Below are positions 1 through 6,765 of a stretch of 6,765 nucleotides of DNA, in pieces (position 1 is the first letter of the stretch; each line of letters starts with the position of its first letter). Source of the DNA: Beijerinckiaceae bacterium. GTDB taxonomy: Bacteria > Pseudomonadota > Alphaproteobacteria > Rhizobiales > Beijerinckiaceae. Location: assembly GCA_947458675.1 (NCBI GenBank), contig CANHAW010000119.1:1-6765 (forward strand). The letters are read 5' to 3'. Made by a program: the position numbers and the translations under genes. The notes beneath the pieces are model-generated. The model ran no database searches and had not been told where the DNA came from. It worked only from the letters and a program-made list of their open reading frames with translations.

Positions 1-70
1 GGAGCAAAGCGACGAAGCAATCCAGAGCGCGCGGCGACTCTGGATTGCTTCGCTTCGCTCGCAATGACGG
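1..70. repeat. Palindromic intergenic repeat, copy 1
   Basis: Positions 14-27 and 38-51 are perfect 14-bp inverted complements (GAAGCAATCCAGAG against CTCTGGATTGCTTC) around a 10-base GC-rich loop. The complementarity continues imperfectly outward: positions 2-13 resemble the complement of 52-60. The right half, 40-70, is a 31-base sequence repeated exactly and in the same orientation at 3449-3479. It lies outside any convincing reading frame. Palindromic repeats built around GGATTGCTTCGCTTCGC are, as I recall, common between genes in Hyphomicrobiales, so this is probably a REP-like dispersed element. Its left end may lie outside the window. No transposase or terminal duplication is visible. 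Confidence 0.8.
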
Positions 71-113
71 CATCGTGCCTTCGCCGTAATCCGGATTGGT
101 GCTAATCTCTCTC

Positions 114-120
114 AGGAGGT
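114..120 (+). promoter_or_regulatory. Strong ribosome binding site of the VOC gene
   Basis: AGGAGGT lies five bases before the ATG at 126 and is a near-perfect Shine-Dalgarno sequence. It decides the start: an in-frame TTG at 96 would place this site inside the coding region, so 126 is preferred. Confidence 0.85.
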
Positions 121-125
121 GCCCC

Positions 126-1004
126 ATGCTGCGCGCCATCGACCATGTCGTCCATGCGTCCCGCGATCTCACAGCGCAGGCGGAGTTTTATCGGCGCATC
201 GGTTTTCTCGTCGGTGCGCGTAATCAGCATCCCTGGGGCACGGAAAATCACATCGTGCAATTCGATGGGCATTTCATCGAGTTGATCGGGCAGGGGGCCG
301 GCTTCAAGCCGCCGGTTGATCTCGACCCGCATGTCTTCTCTTTCGCTGGCCATGTCGCGGAGCAACTTGCCATGGGCGAGGGTGTCTCCATGCTCGCGCT
401 GAAGACTGATGATGCGTCTTTCGTTCGCAACGAATACAAGAAAGCAGGCGTCGGCGATTTCGAACCCTTCCATTTCGAGCGCAAGGGCAAGAAGCCCGAC
501 GGCACGCCCTCCCATGTCGCTTTCACGCTCGCCTTTGCGCAGTCGAAACTCATGCCCGATGTTTCTTTCTTCGCCTGCCAGCATCATTTCCCGGGCGAAT
601 TTTATGCGCGCGACATGCAGGCGCATCCCAATGGTTCGATTGGCGTGGCGGGTGTGGTGATGGTCGCGGAAAATCCATCCGCCCATGCCGAGTTTCTGTC
701 TCATGTCACGGGCCAGCGGCACATGCTTGCGACATCCATGGGCATCGATCTTGAGATCGGCCCGGAGCAATCGATCGAAGTTCTCACCGAGCCCGCTTTT
801 CGCCACCGTTTCGGCGATGCAGCGTTTTCCGCTCGCAACGAGCCCTATGTGGCGGCCACGCGCATCGCCGTGAGCGATCTGGAGCTTGTCGCAGATCGTC
901 TGGAGGAGGCGGGCGTGAGCGCGGCGGAGGTGGGCCGCAGACTGATCATCCCACCGGACAAGGCTTTCGGGACGGCGCTCGTGTTTGAACAGGCGACGGA
1001 TTAG
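126..1004 (+). CDS. VOC family (glyoxalase-like domain) protein
   Basis: This encodes a 292-residue protein of the vicinal-oxygen-chelate fold; the substrate is unknown. The N-terminal module (about residues 4-120) opens with IDHVVHASRDL, then has HPWGTENHIVQF (residues 35-46) and HFIELIG (49-55). This is the pattern of the Glyoxalase-like domain family (Pfam Glyoxalase_5 type). His7, His35 and Glu52 are candidate metal ligands by position. A second, more divergent module appears to start near residue 177 (GVAGVVMVAENP) and runs to the C-terminus, consistent with a two-module VOC protein. There is no signal peptide or membrane segment, so it is probably cytoplasmic. The gene is monocistronic here. 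Its TAG stop overlaps the TAA of the convergent PIN toxin by four bases. Family assignment is good, but lyase, dioxygenase or isomerase activity cannot be distinguished. Confidence 0.85.
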   Translation: MLRAIDHVVHASRDLTAQAEFYRRIGFLVGARNQHPWGTENHIVQFDGHFIELIGQGAGFKPPVDLDPHVFSFAGHVAEQLAMGEGVSMLALKTDDASFVRNEYKKAGVGDFEPFHFERKGKKPDGTPSHVAFTLAFAQSKLMPDVSFFACQHHFPGEFYARDMQAHPNGSIGVAGVVMVAENPSAHAEFLSHVTGQRHMLATSMGIDLEIGPEQSIEVLTEPAFRHRFGDAAFSARNEPYVAATRIAVSDLELVADRLEEAGVSAAEVGRRLIIPPDKAFGTALVFEQATD

Positions 1005-1384
1005 CGGGCGCTGGCTGCCTGCAAAAGTCGCTTGTCGAAGGTCACGAGTTCCGTCTGCTTGACCTGGCTTAGCCAGAGATAGGCGGCGTCGTACCCAGTC
1101 AAACCTGACATATCCGCGGTTTGATAAACGGGAGAAGGTTCAACGTCGATCAGCTTGATCCCAAGACTTTCGAACTTGGAAAGGGCTGTTTGAATAAGGT
1201 CTCGCGACTCCGGATGACGGCGGGGCTTCTTGATCGCAACATTGACGATCTCATAAGCAAGCAGGTCGGGAGCGATGAGCGCATACCCCTCCACGAGCCG
1301 GAGCGCCTCGTCCATCTCCGGTTCGGCAAAGAGTATCGCGGCAACGACAGAAGCGTCGACGACCCTAGCGATCGCGGAATTCAC
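1001..1384 (-). CDS. vapC: PIN-domain ribonuclease toxin (VapC family)
   Basis: This 127-residue protein has the length and acidic pattern of a PIN-domain toxin: Asp10 in VVDASV, Glu45 in LAYEIVNV, Asp99 in LTGYDAAYL and Asp117 in VTFDKRLL. In this family these residues form the Mg2+-dependent RNase site, which cuts RNA (often tRNA or rRNA) when the antitoxin is lost. All four acids are present, so the enzyme looks intact. The start is GTG at 1384, placing the first residues directly before the first catalytic Asp; no other start fits as well. The gene overlaps the upstream antitoxin by 20 bases, which implies translational coupling. Its 3' end overlaps the convergent VOC gene by four bases. 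The RNA target cannot be told from sequence. FitB-type naming would be equally fair. Confidence 0.88.
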   Translation of the reverse strand: MNSAIARVVDASVVAAILFAEPEMDEALRLVEGYALIAPDLLAYEIVNVAIKKPRRHPESRDLIQTALSKFESLGIKLIDVEPSPVYQTADMSGLTGYDAAYLWLSQVKQTELVTFDKRLLQAASAR

Positions 1385-1595
1385 GGATGATCTCGACGGA
1401 TTCGGATGGAGTACGAAGGCCGAGGCTCCGAATTTCGGCGGCTACAGCGGCGGGGCCCGTGACGGGCGGGGCATCCGCAAGGGCCTGCTCAAGAATGGCG
1501 CGCGCCTCATCTTCGGGGGTGCGCCGGTTCAAGGCCGCACGCCTGTTCAGGCGCTCCACCAGCAGGTCGGAAGCATTTTTAATGGCAATATTCAT
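1365..1595 (-). CDS. Ribbon-helix-helix antitoxin (FitA/VapB-like)
   Basis: This 76-residue protein is the cognate antitoxin of the overlapping PIN toxin. The N-terminus fits an Arc/FitA-type ribbon-helix-helix: a short strand NIAIKNAS (residues 2-9), helix DLLVERLNRRAALN (10-23), then helix PEDEARAILEQALAD (27-41). The C-terminal tail ends in VEIIREFRDR, resembling the Arg-rich toxin-binding tail of FitA-like antitoxins that reaches into the PIN active site. The start is the ATG at 1595, preceded by GGAG (complement of 1604-1607) at eight bases; longer in-frame extensions have no good site. By family analogy the pair represses its own promoter as a complex. The antitoxin-first order with overlap is the usual arrangement. 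Confidence 0.87.
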   Translation of the reverse strand: MNIAIKNASDLLVERLNRRAALNRRTPEDEARAILEQALADAPPVTGPAAVAAEIRSLGLRTPSESVEIIREFRDR

Positions 1596-1616
1596 GAGCA
1601 GGGCTCCAATAGCCTC

Positions 1617-1645
1617 AATATAGCGCTTCGGGGCGCGAGCGGCAA
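1617..1645 (-). promoter_or_regulatory. Probable promoter of the toxin-antitoxin operon
   Basis: On the minus strand TTGCCG (complement of 1640-1645) and TATATT (complement of 1617-1622) are separated by exactly 17 bases, a good sigma-70 arrangement. The predicted start near 1610 leaves a leader of about 15 bases that still contains the GGAG site. A repressor site of the antitoxin would be expected nearby, but no convincing inverted repeat is visible. Confidence 0.55.
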
Positions 1646-1726
1646 AGGGTGGTCGCATCTGCCCCTTGCCAGCGGCCCCCGGCTTCTGTAGCGCAGGGGC
1701 CTGTTTCAAGATCCGGGGTATTCACC

Positions 1727-2572
1727 ATGCAGGCTAGGGCAGATGTCACGATCGGCACGGGGCCGGGCGCGGTCACATTCGGCAATCGCCGGCCGCTGGC
1801 TCTCATGGCCGGCCCCTGTGCGATGGAAAGCCGCGAACATGCGCTGACCATGGCTGCCGCATTGAAGGAAATCACCTCGAAGCTCGGCATTGGCCTCGTC
1901 TACAAAAGCTCTTTCGACAAGGCCAATCGTACCTCGCTTGAGGGAAAGCGCGGGCTGGGGCTGAAACAGGCGCTTCCCGTCTTTGCCGAGATCAAGGAAA
2001 AGTTCGGGCTGCCGGTCGTCACCGATGTGCATGAAAACGATCAATGCGCCATTGCGGCCGAGGTCGTGGATGTGTTGCAGATCCCGGCGTTTCTCTGCCG
2101 CCAGACCGATCTGCTGCTGGCCGCCGCCAAGACCGGCAAGCCGGTGAATGTGAAGAAGGGTCAGTTTCTGGCACCTTGGGACATGAAGAATGTCGTCGCC
2201 AAATTGACCGGTGCGGGCAATGCCAATGTGCTGGTGACGGAACGTGGCGCGAGCTTTGGCTATAATACGCTCGTCTCCGACATGCGCTCGCTGCCCATCA
2301 TGGCCGAGCAGACCGGCGCGCCGGTGATTTTCGATGCCACGCATTCGGTGCAGCAGCCGGGCGGTCAGGGCACGTCATCGGGCGGTCAGCGCGAATTTGT
2401 CCCCGTTCTCGCGCGCGCCGCCGTGGCAGTGGGCGTGGCTGGTGTCTTTATCGAGACGCATGACAATCCGGCTCAGGCCTTTTCGGATGGCCCCAATCAG
2501 GTGCCCCTCAATGAGATGGAAGCCTTGCTGCGCCAGCTCATGGCTTTCGACAAAATTTCCAAAGGCGCATGA
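1727..2572 (+). CDS. kdsA: 3-deoxy-D-manno-octulosonate 8-phosphate synthase
   Basis: KdsA condenses phosphoenolpyruvate with D-arabinose 5-phosphate to Kdo 8-phosphate, the committed step to the Kdo of the LPS inner core, in the cytoplasm. The 281-residue length is normal for this TIM-barrel enzyme. Family signatures run in order: [10 protein letters not shown] (26-35), [76 protein letters not shown] and SDGPNQ. Cys31, His206, Glu243 and Asp254 match the four metal ligands of the metal-dependent class, unlike the E. coli enzyme, which has Asn in place of the Cys. The ATG at 1727 follows GGGG (1715-1718) at eight bases; an in-frame GTG at 1649 would add 26 residues of no family resemblance. 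It is likely co-transcribed with the acyltransferase 36 bases downstream. Confidence 0.97.
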   Translation: MQARADVTIGTGPGAVTFGNRRPLALMAGPCAMESREHALTMAAALKEITSKLGIGLVYKSSFDKANRTSLEGKRGLGLKQALPVFAEIKEKFGLPVVTDVHENDQCAIAAEVVDVLQIPAFLCRQTDLLLAAAKTGKPVNVKKGQFLAPWDMKNVVAKLTGAGNANVLVTERGASFGYNTLVSDMRSLPIMAEQTGAPVIFDATHSVQQPGGQGTSSGGQREFVPVLARAAVAVGVAGVFIETHDNPAQAFSDGPNQVPLNEMEALLRQLMAFDKISKGA

Positions 2573-2588
2573 CGCAAAAGTGTCATGC
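2567..2588 (+). other. Hairpin across the kdsA stop codon
   Basis: Positions 2567-2575 pair with 2580-2588 as nine base pairs (one G-U) around an AAAA loop. The kdsA TGA (2570-2572) lies inside the left arm. No T run follows, so it is not a standard intrinsic terminator. It could slow 3' decay or modulate read-through into the next gene 20 bases on; both roles are inference. Confidence 0.5.
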
Positions 2589-2608
2589 AGGCAGGCTAGG
2601 GCGCTAGC

Positions 2609-3427
2609 ATGAAAGAAACGCCCTTCAGCTATGTCGATTCCTCGACGCCATTGCCCCGCCGCCTGCTCATTCGTTCACTCGAAAAAATTACCGGCGCGCG
2701 TTTCGTCGAAAATCTCTATCTCGAAAACAGACGCGATATGCAGCCGGGCGAAAACTGGTTTGGCGCCTGCATTAAAAAGCTCGAGGTCGATCTTCGGTTC
2801 AGCCAGGATGCGCTGGCGCAGATTCCGCGCACGGGATCTCTGATCGTCAGCTCCAACCATCCTTTCGGCGTTCTCGACGGTATTGCACTGAGCTGGATCT
2901 TGAGCCTCGTGCGCGATGATTTTCTGGTGCTCACCAATGCAGTCTTGCTGCGTGCACCAGAAATAGCGCCCTATGTTTTGCCCGTCGATTTCGACACGAC
3001 GTCCGAAGCTGTGAAGACGAATGTCGCATCGCGCGCCAAAGCGCGCGCGCATTTGGCAGCAGGTGGCTCGCTGATCGTCTTTCCGGCGGGGGCCGTCTCG
3101 ACATCGCCTGACTGGTTCGGTCGCGAGCCTGCGGTGGATATGCGCTGGCAGCCCATTATCGCCCAATTAGCTGAGAAATCGCGCGCCACATTGGTCCCGG
3201 TGAATTTTATCGGCCAGAACAGCGCATTGTTTCAATTTGCCAGCCACATTCATCCGATGATGCGGCTCGCGCTGTTCTTTCATGAGTTGCGCCGCAAGAT
3301 CGGCACGCGCGTGGATGTGGCGATCGGCGAGCCCGTGGCATTCGGCGATCTGCCGCGTTTTGAGAGCAGGCAGGCGCTTGCCGATCATCTCATGCAGATG
3401 AGTTATGGGTTGCGGGACGCAAAATAG
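2609..3427 (+). CDS. Lysophospholipid acyltransferase family protein (PlsC-like)
   Basis: This 272-residue protein belongs to the glycerolipid acyltransferase family (PlsC/LPLAT fold), which transfers acyl chains to lysolipids or related acceptors at the inner membrane. Motif I is NHPFGVLDG with His84 and Asp90, that is HX5D rather than the canonical HX4D. The FPAG at 158-161 (after SLIVFPAG) replaces the usual FPEG, and VPVNFIGQNS (197 onward) fits motif IV. Hydrophobic stretches around 91-101 and 112-126 may be membrane-associated, but no clear transmembrane anchor or signal peptide is seen. The ATG at 2609 follows AGGG (2598-2601) by seven bases. It lies 36 bases after kdsA on the same strand, so an envelope-lipid role is reasonable. 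The acceptor is unknown: lysophosphatidic acid, lyso-ornithine lipid or another lysolipid are all possible. Confidence 0.85.
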   Translation: MKETPFSYVDSSTPLPRRLLIRSLEKITGARFVENLYLENRRDMQPGENWFGACIKKLEVDLRFSQDALAQIPRTGSLIVSSNHPFGVLDGIALSWILSLVRDDFLVLTNAVLLRAPEIAPYVLPVDFDTTSEAVKTNVASRAKARAHLAAGGSLIVFPAGAVSTSPDWFGREPAVDMRWQPIIAQLAEKSRATLVPVNFIGQNSALFQFASHIHPMMRLALFFHELRRKIGTRVDVAIGEPVAFGDLPRFESRQALADHLMQMSYGLRDAK

Positions 3428-3448
3428 ACCCAAGAAGCGCCGCGCGCC

Positions 3449-3479
3449 CTGGATTGCTTCGCTTCGCTCGCAATGACGG
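3449..3479 (+). repeat. 31-bp intergenic repeat, copy 2
   Basis: This is identical over 31 bases to positions 40-70 and in the same orientation. It begins CTGGATTGCTTCGC and ends GCAATGACGG. It lies in the 65-base gap between the convergent acyltransferase and queF genes. Unlike copy 1 it lacks the long left arm; only a short GAAGCG (3434-3439) can pair with CGCTTC (3460-3465). It is a half or decayed copy of the same REP-like palindrome. Confidence 0.85.
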
Positions 3480-3492
3480 GCTGTCGCTCGGC

Positions 3493-5405
<1,913 letters not shown>

Positions 5406-5412
5406 TTTTTTG

Positions 5413-5451
5413 GGGGTGGGACCACGCCTAAGGTCGTGTTGGTTCCGCCCC
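5413..5451 (+). terminator. Hairpin after eno, possible terminator
   Basis: GGGGTGGGACCA (5413-5424) pairs with TGGTTCCGCCCC (5440-5451), twelve pairs including two G-U, and the inner CACG/CGTG can extend the stem. It starts eight bases after the eno stop. The trailing sequence TGCCTTTCATT is a poor U tract, and a T6 run lies before rather than after the stem. It could terminate weakly, act with a protein factor, or simply stabilise the eno mRNA end. Confidence 0.5.
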
Positions 5452-5460
5452 TGCCTTTCA

Positions 5461-5488
5461 TTGCGCATTGCACAAAAGGCGATATGAT
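5461..5488 (+). promoter_or_regulatory. Candidate promoter giving a leaderless dusB mRNA
   Basis: TTGCGC (5461-5466), a 16-base spacer and TATGAT (5483-5488, one mismatch to TATAAT) form a plausible sigma-70 promoter. The expected transcription start, six or seven bases downstream, falls at or beside the dusB ATG at 5495. No ribosome site is present at a useful distance; AAGG at 5475-5478 is 16 bases away. Confidence 0.45.
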
Positions 5489-5494
5489 CCCGCC

Positions 5495-6466
5495 ATGCGT
5501 GACATTGCCCAATCTTTAGGCAAGGCCGATCAGCGTGAGGCCGGTGAGCCGGCTTCTGTCGCCATCGGGCCGTTGCGCTTAAGGGGCCGCGCCATTCTGG
5601 CCCCCATGTCGGGCGTCACCGATATCGGCATGCGGCGGATCGCCAATCGCTTCGGGGCGTCGCTTGTTGTTTCCGAAATGGTCGCCAGCGACGATTATGT
5701 GCGCGGACATGAGGAGACCCGCCTGCGCGCCGAGGGGGCGGGCGTCGATCCGCATGTGGTTCAGATTGCCGGCTGCGATCCCTATTGGATGGGCGAGGCC
5801 GCGCGTCTGGCGGAAGCCTCCGGTGCGTCTCTGGTCGACATTAATATGGGCTGCCCTGCCAAACGCGTGACGGGCGGCTATGCCGGGTCAGCCTTGATGC
5901 GCGATCTCGATCATGCGCTCGGGCTCATCCGCGCAACTGTTTCAGCCGTATCCATCCCGGTCACGCTCAAGATGCGGCTAGGCTGGGATGAGGGCTCGAA
6001 AAACGCTCCTGAACTCGCCCAACGAGCCGAAGCGGAAGGCGTGCAACTCGTCACCGTACACGGGCGAACCCGCATGCAGTTTTACAAGGGCAAAGCGGAT
6101 TGGGCTGCAATCCGGAATGTACGCTCCGCTATTTCCATCCCGCTTGTTGCCAATGGCGATTGCACGTCGGCGGAGGATGCCCGCGCCATGCTTGCCGCCT
6201 CGGGCGCTGATTGCGTCATGATTGGCCGGGCGGCGCTTGGTCGGCCCTGGCTGGTGGGGGAAATCGCCCGGTCGCTTGAGGGGATGCCGGCGGATACGCC
6301 ATCTGCCGCCGCCAGGGCAGAGGCGGCGCTCGAACATCTCGATACGCTTTGTCGCTCGATGGGCGAACATGCAGGCCTGCGCCATGCCCGCAAACATCTG
6401 GCGGCCTATGCCGATCATGCGGGGGCACAGATCCCGCGCGCGCCAAGGACAGGCTTCGTCTGGTGA
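5495..6466 (+). CDS. dusB: tRNA-dihydrouridine synthase (DusB/NifR3), frame broken near C-terminus
   Basis: This FMN enzyme reduces specific uridines of tRNA to dihydrouridine using NADPH. As read it has 323 residues. The TIM-barrel part is complete: LAPMSGVTD (35-43), DINMGCPAKRVTGG with catalytic Cys120, VTLKMRLGW with Lys159, VTVHGRTRMQFYKG with His189, VANGD (218-222) and IGRAALGRPW (243-252), which bind FMN and substrate. The C-terminal helical domain runs through LRHARKHLAAYAD (295-307) and then ends abruptly in a Pro/Arg-rich tail at 6466. The expected continuation lies in another frame up to 6546. The ATG at 5495 is preferred over a TTG at 5468. Homologues precede ntrB-ntrC in many alphaproteobacteria, as here. 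The C-terminal domain helps bind tRNA, so a true truncation could weaken activity. Confidence 0.92.
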   Translation: MRDIAQSLGKADQREAGEPASVAIGPLRLRGRAILAPMSGVTDIGMRRIANRFGASLVVSEMVASDDYVRGHEETRLRAEGAGVDPHVVQIAGCDPYWMGEAARLAEASGASLVDINMGCPAKRVTGGYAGSALMRDLDHALGLIRATVSAVSIPVTLKMRLGWDEGSKNAPELAQRAEAEGVQLVTVHGRTRMQFYKGKADWAAIRNVRSAISIPLVANGDCTSAEDARAMLAASGADCVMIGRAALGRPWLVGEIARSLEGMPADTPSAAARAEAALEHLDTLCRSMGEHAGLRHARKHLAAYADHAGAQIPRAPRTGFVW

Positions 6467-6546
6467 CCACTGAGGACCGGGAGGAGGCTGCGCGGATTCT
6501 GGGCGCCTTCCTGTTGAATGCGCCTCAAACATGCGAGGCTGCCTGA
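6424..6546 (+). other. dusB: Out-of-frame C-terminal segment of dusB
   Basis: Read in the frame shifted by one base, this stretch encodes GTDPARAKDRLRL followed by VTTEDREEAARILGAFLLN, an amphipathic helix typical of the C-terminus of DusB/NifR3 proteins. It ends in TGA at 6544-6546, overlapping the ntrB ATG. Adding one G to the run at 6421-6425 would join it seamlessly to the upstream frame after His308-Ala309-Gly310, giving a 350-residue protein. Confidence 0.75.
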
Positions 6547-6765
6547 TGAGCGCGGACACATTGTCGGCTCGCCGCCTCGATCCGCCGGGCTTTGCGCCCT
6601 CGGCGCAGGTTCTCTTCAACGCGCTGCCCCATCCCGTCCTCGCCGTCTCGGGAGAGGGTCGGATTTGCGATGTGAATGTCGCTGCGGAGACCTTCTTCCA
6701 GCTTGGGCGCAACCAATTGCTGCGCCTCCAGTTCGAGGAAATCGTTCCCTTCGGATCGCCGCTCC
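6546..6765 (+). CDS. ntrB: Nitrogen regulation sensor histidine kinase NtrB, N-terminal part
   Basis: NtrB (GlnL) phosphorylates or dephosphorylates the response regulator NtrC according to nitrogen status signalled by PII. Only the first 73 residues lie in the window. After a variable leader of about 20 residues the PAS domain begins: VLFNALPHPVLAV (22-34), GRICDVNVAAETFF, then LRLQFEEIVPFGSPL at the edge. This closely follows the NtrB PAS pattern of alphaproteobacteria. The kinase domain and conserved His lie beyond the window. The ATG overlaps the stop of the shifted dusB segment as TGATG, with GAGG (6535-6538) seven bases upstream, so the two genes are translationally coupled. ntrC would be expected next. 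Confidence 0.88.
   Translation, partial: MSADTLSARRLDPPGFAPSAQVLFNALPHPVLAVSGEGRICDVNVAAETFFQLGRNQLLRLQFEEIVPFGSPL

Noticed and set aside
80..108. TTCGCC-17-TAATCT as a promoter of the VOC gene
   Set aside because: The -35 match is poor, and the predicted start would cut into the strong ribosome binding site at 114-120.
102..806. 234-codon minus-strand open frame opposite the VOC gene
   Set aside because: It is antisense to a well-supported gene with its own ribosome site. Its translation shows no family motif and the frame is open because of GC-biased codons.
1666..1694. TTGCCA-17-TAGCGC as a kdsA promoter
   Set aside because: The -10 box is too weak to support a call, although a kdsA promoter is expected in this divergent gap.
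1706..2344. 212-codon minus-strand open frame opposite kdsA
   Set aside because: It is entirely antisense to an unmistakable kdsA, with an Arg/His-rich translation typical of shadow frames.
1729..2602. GCAGGCTAGGGC occurring at both 1729-1740 and 2591-2602
   Set aside because: The match is only twelve bases, one copy is inside kdsA coding sequence, and there is no symmetry or further similarity; chance is sufficient.
5978..6712. 244-codon minus-strand open frame opposite dusB and ntrB
   Set aside because: It crosses two recognised genes on the other strand and has no motif; it is a composition artefact.

Overview
The window looks like an ordinary chromosomal stretch of an alphaproteobacterium, most likely of the order Hyphomicrobiales (Rhizobiales). 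The evidence is the GC-rich, strongly GC-biased third codon positions, a Kdo (LPS core) biosynthesis gene, and the nifR3(dus)-ntrB gene pair typical of that class. A dispersed 31-bp intergenic repeat also resembles the palindromic elements of that order. Genus cannot be fixed from this sequence alone.

Layout, left to right. Positions 1-70 hold a palindromic intergenic repeat. A VOC/glyoxalase-like protein gene (126-1004, +) follows a textbook ribosome binding site. Converging on it, with a 4-base tail-to-tail overlap, is a type II toxin-antitoxin operon on the minus strand (antitoxin 1365-1595, PIN toxin 1001-1384). Next come kdsA (1727-2572, +) and a lysophospholipid acyltransferase-family gene (2609-3427, +), probably co-transcribed. 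A second copy of the 31-bp repeat (3449-3479) sits between the acyltransferase and convergent queF (3493-3951, -). queF is divergent from eno (4122-5405, +). After a hairpin, a tRNA-dihydrouridine synthase of the DusB/NifR3 type begins at 5495, and the start of ntrB (6546 to the window edge) follows.

The genes do not form one pathway. kdsA and the acyltransferase both concern the cell envelope. queF and dusB both modify tRNA (queuosine and dihydrouridine). eno is central glycolysis. dusB-ntrB is the head of the nitrogen-regulation operon, and the PIN module is an accessory insertion.

I see no previously undescribed system. The most useful irregularity is in dusB: its frame stops at 6466, but the missing C-terminus continues in another frame to 6546, where its stop overlaps the ntrB start as TGATG. 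This points to a single-base deletion in a G run near 6421-6425, a sequencing error, or less likely a frameshift site. Other points worth a look are a possible leaderless dusB promoter, a cysteine in KdsA marking the metal-dependent class, an HX5D acyltransferase motif, and a synteny junction between eno and dusB.
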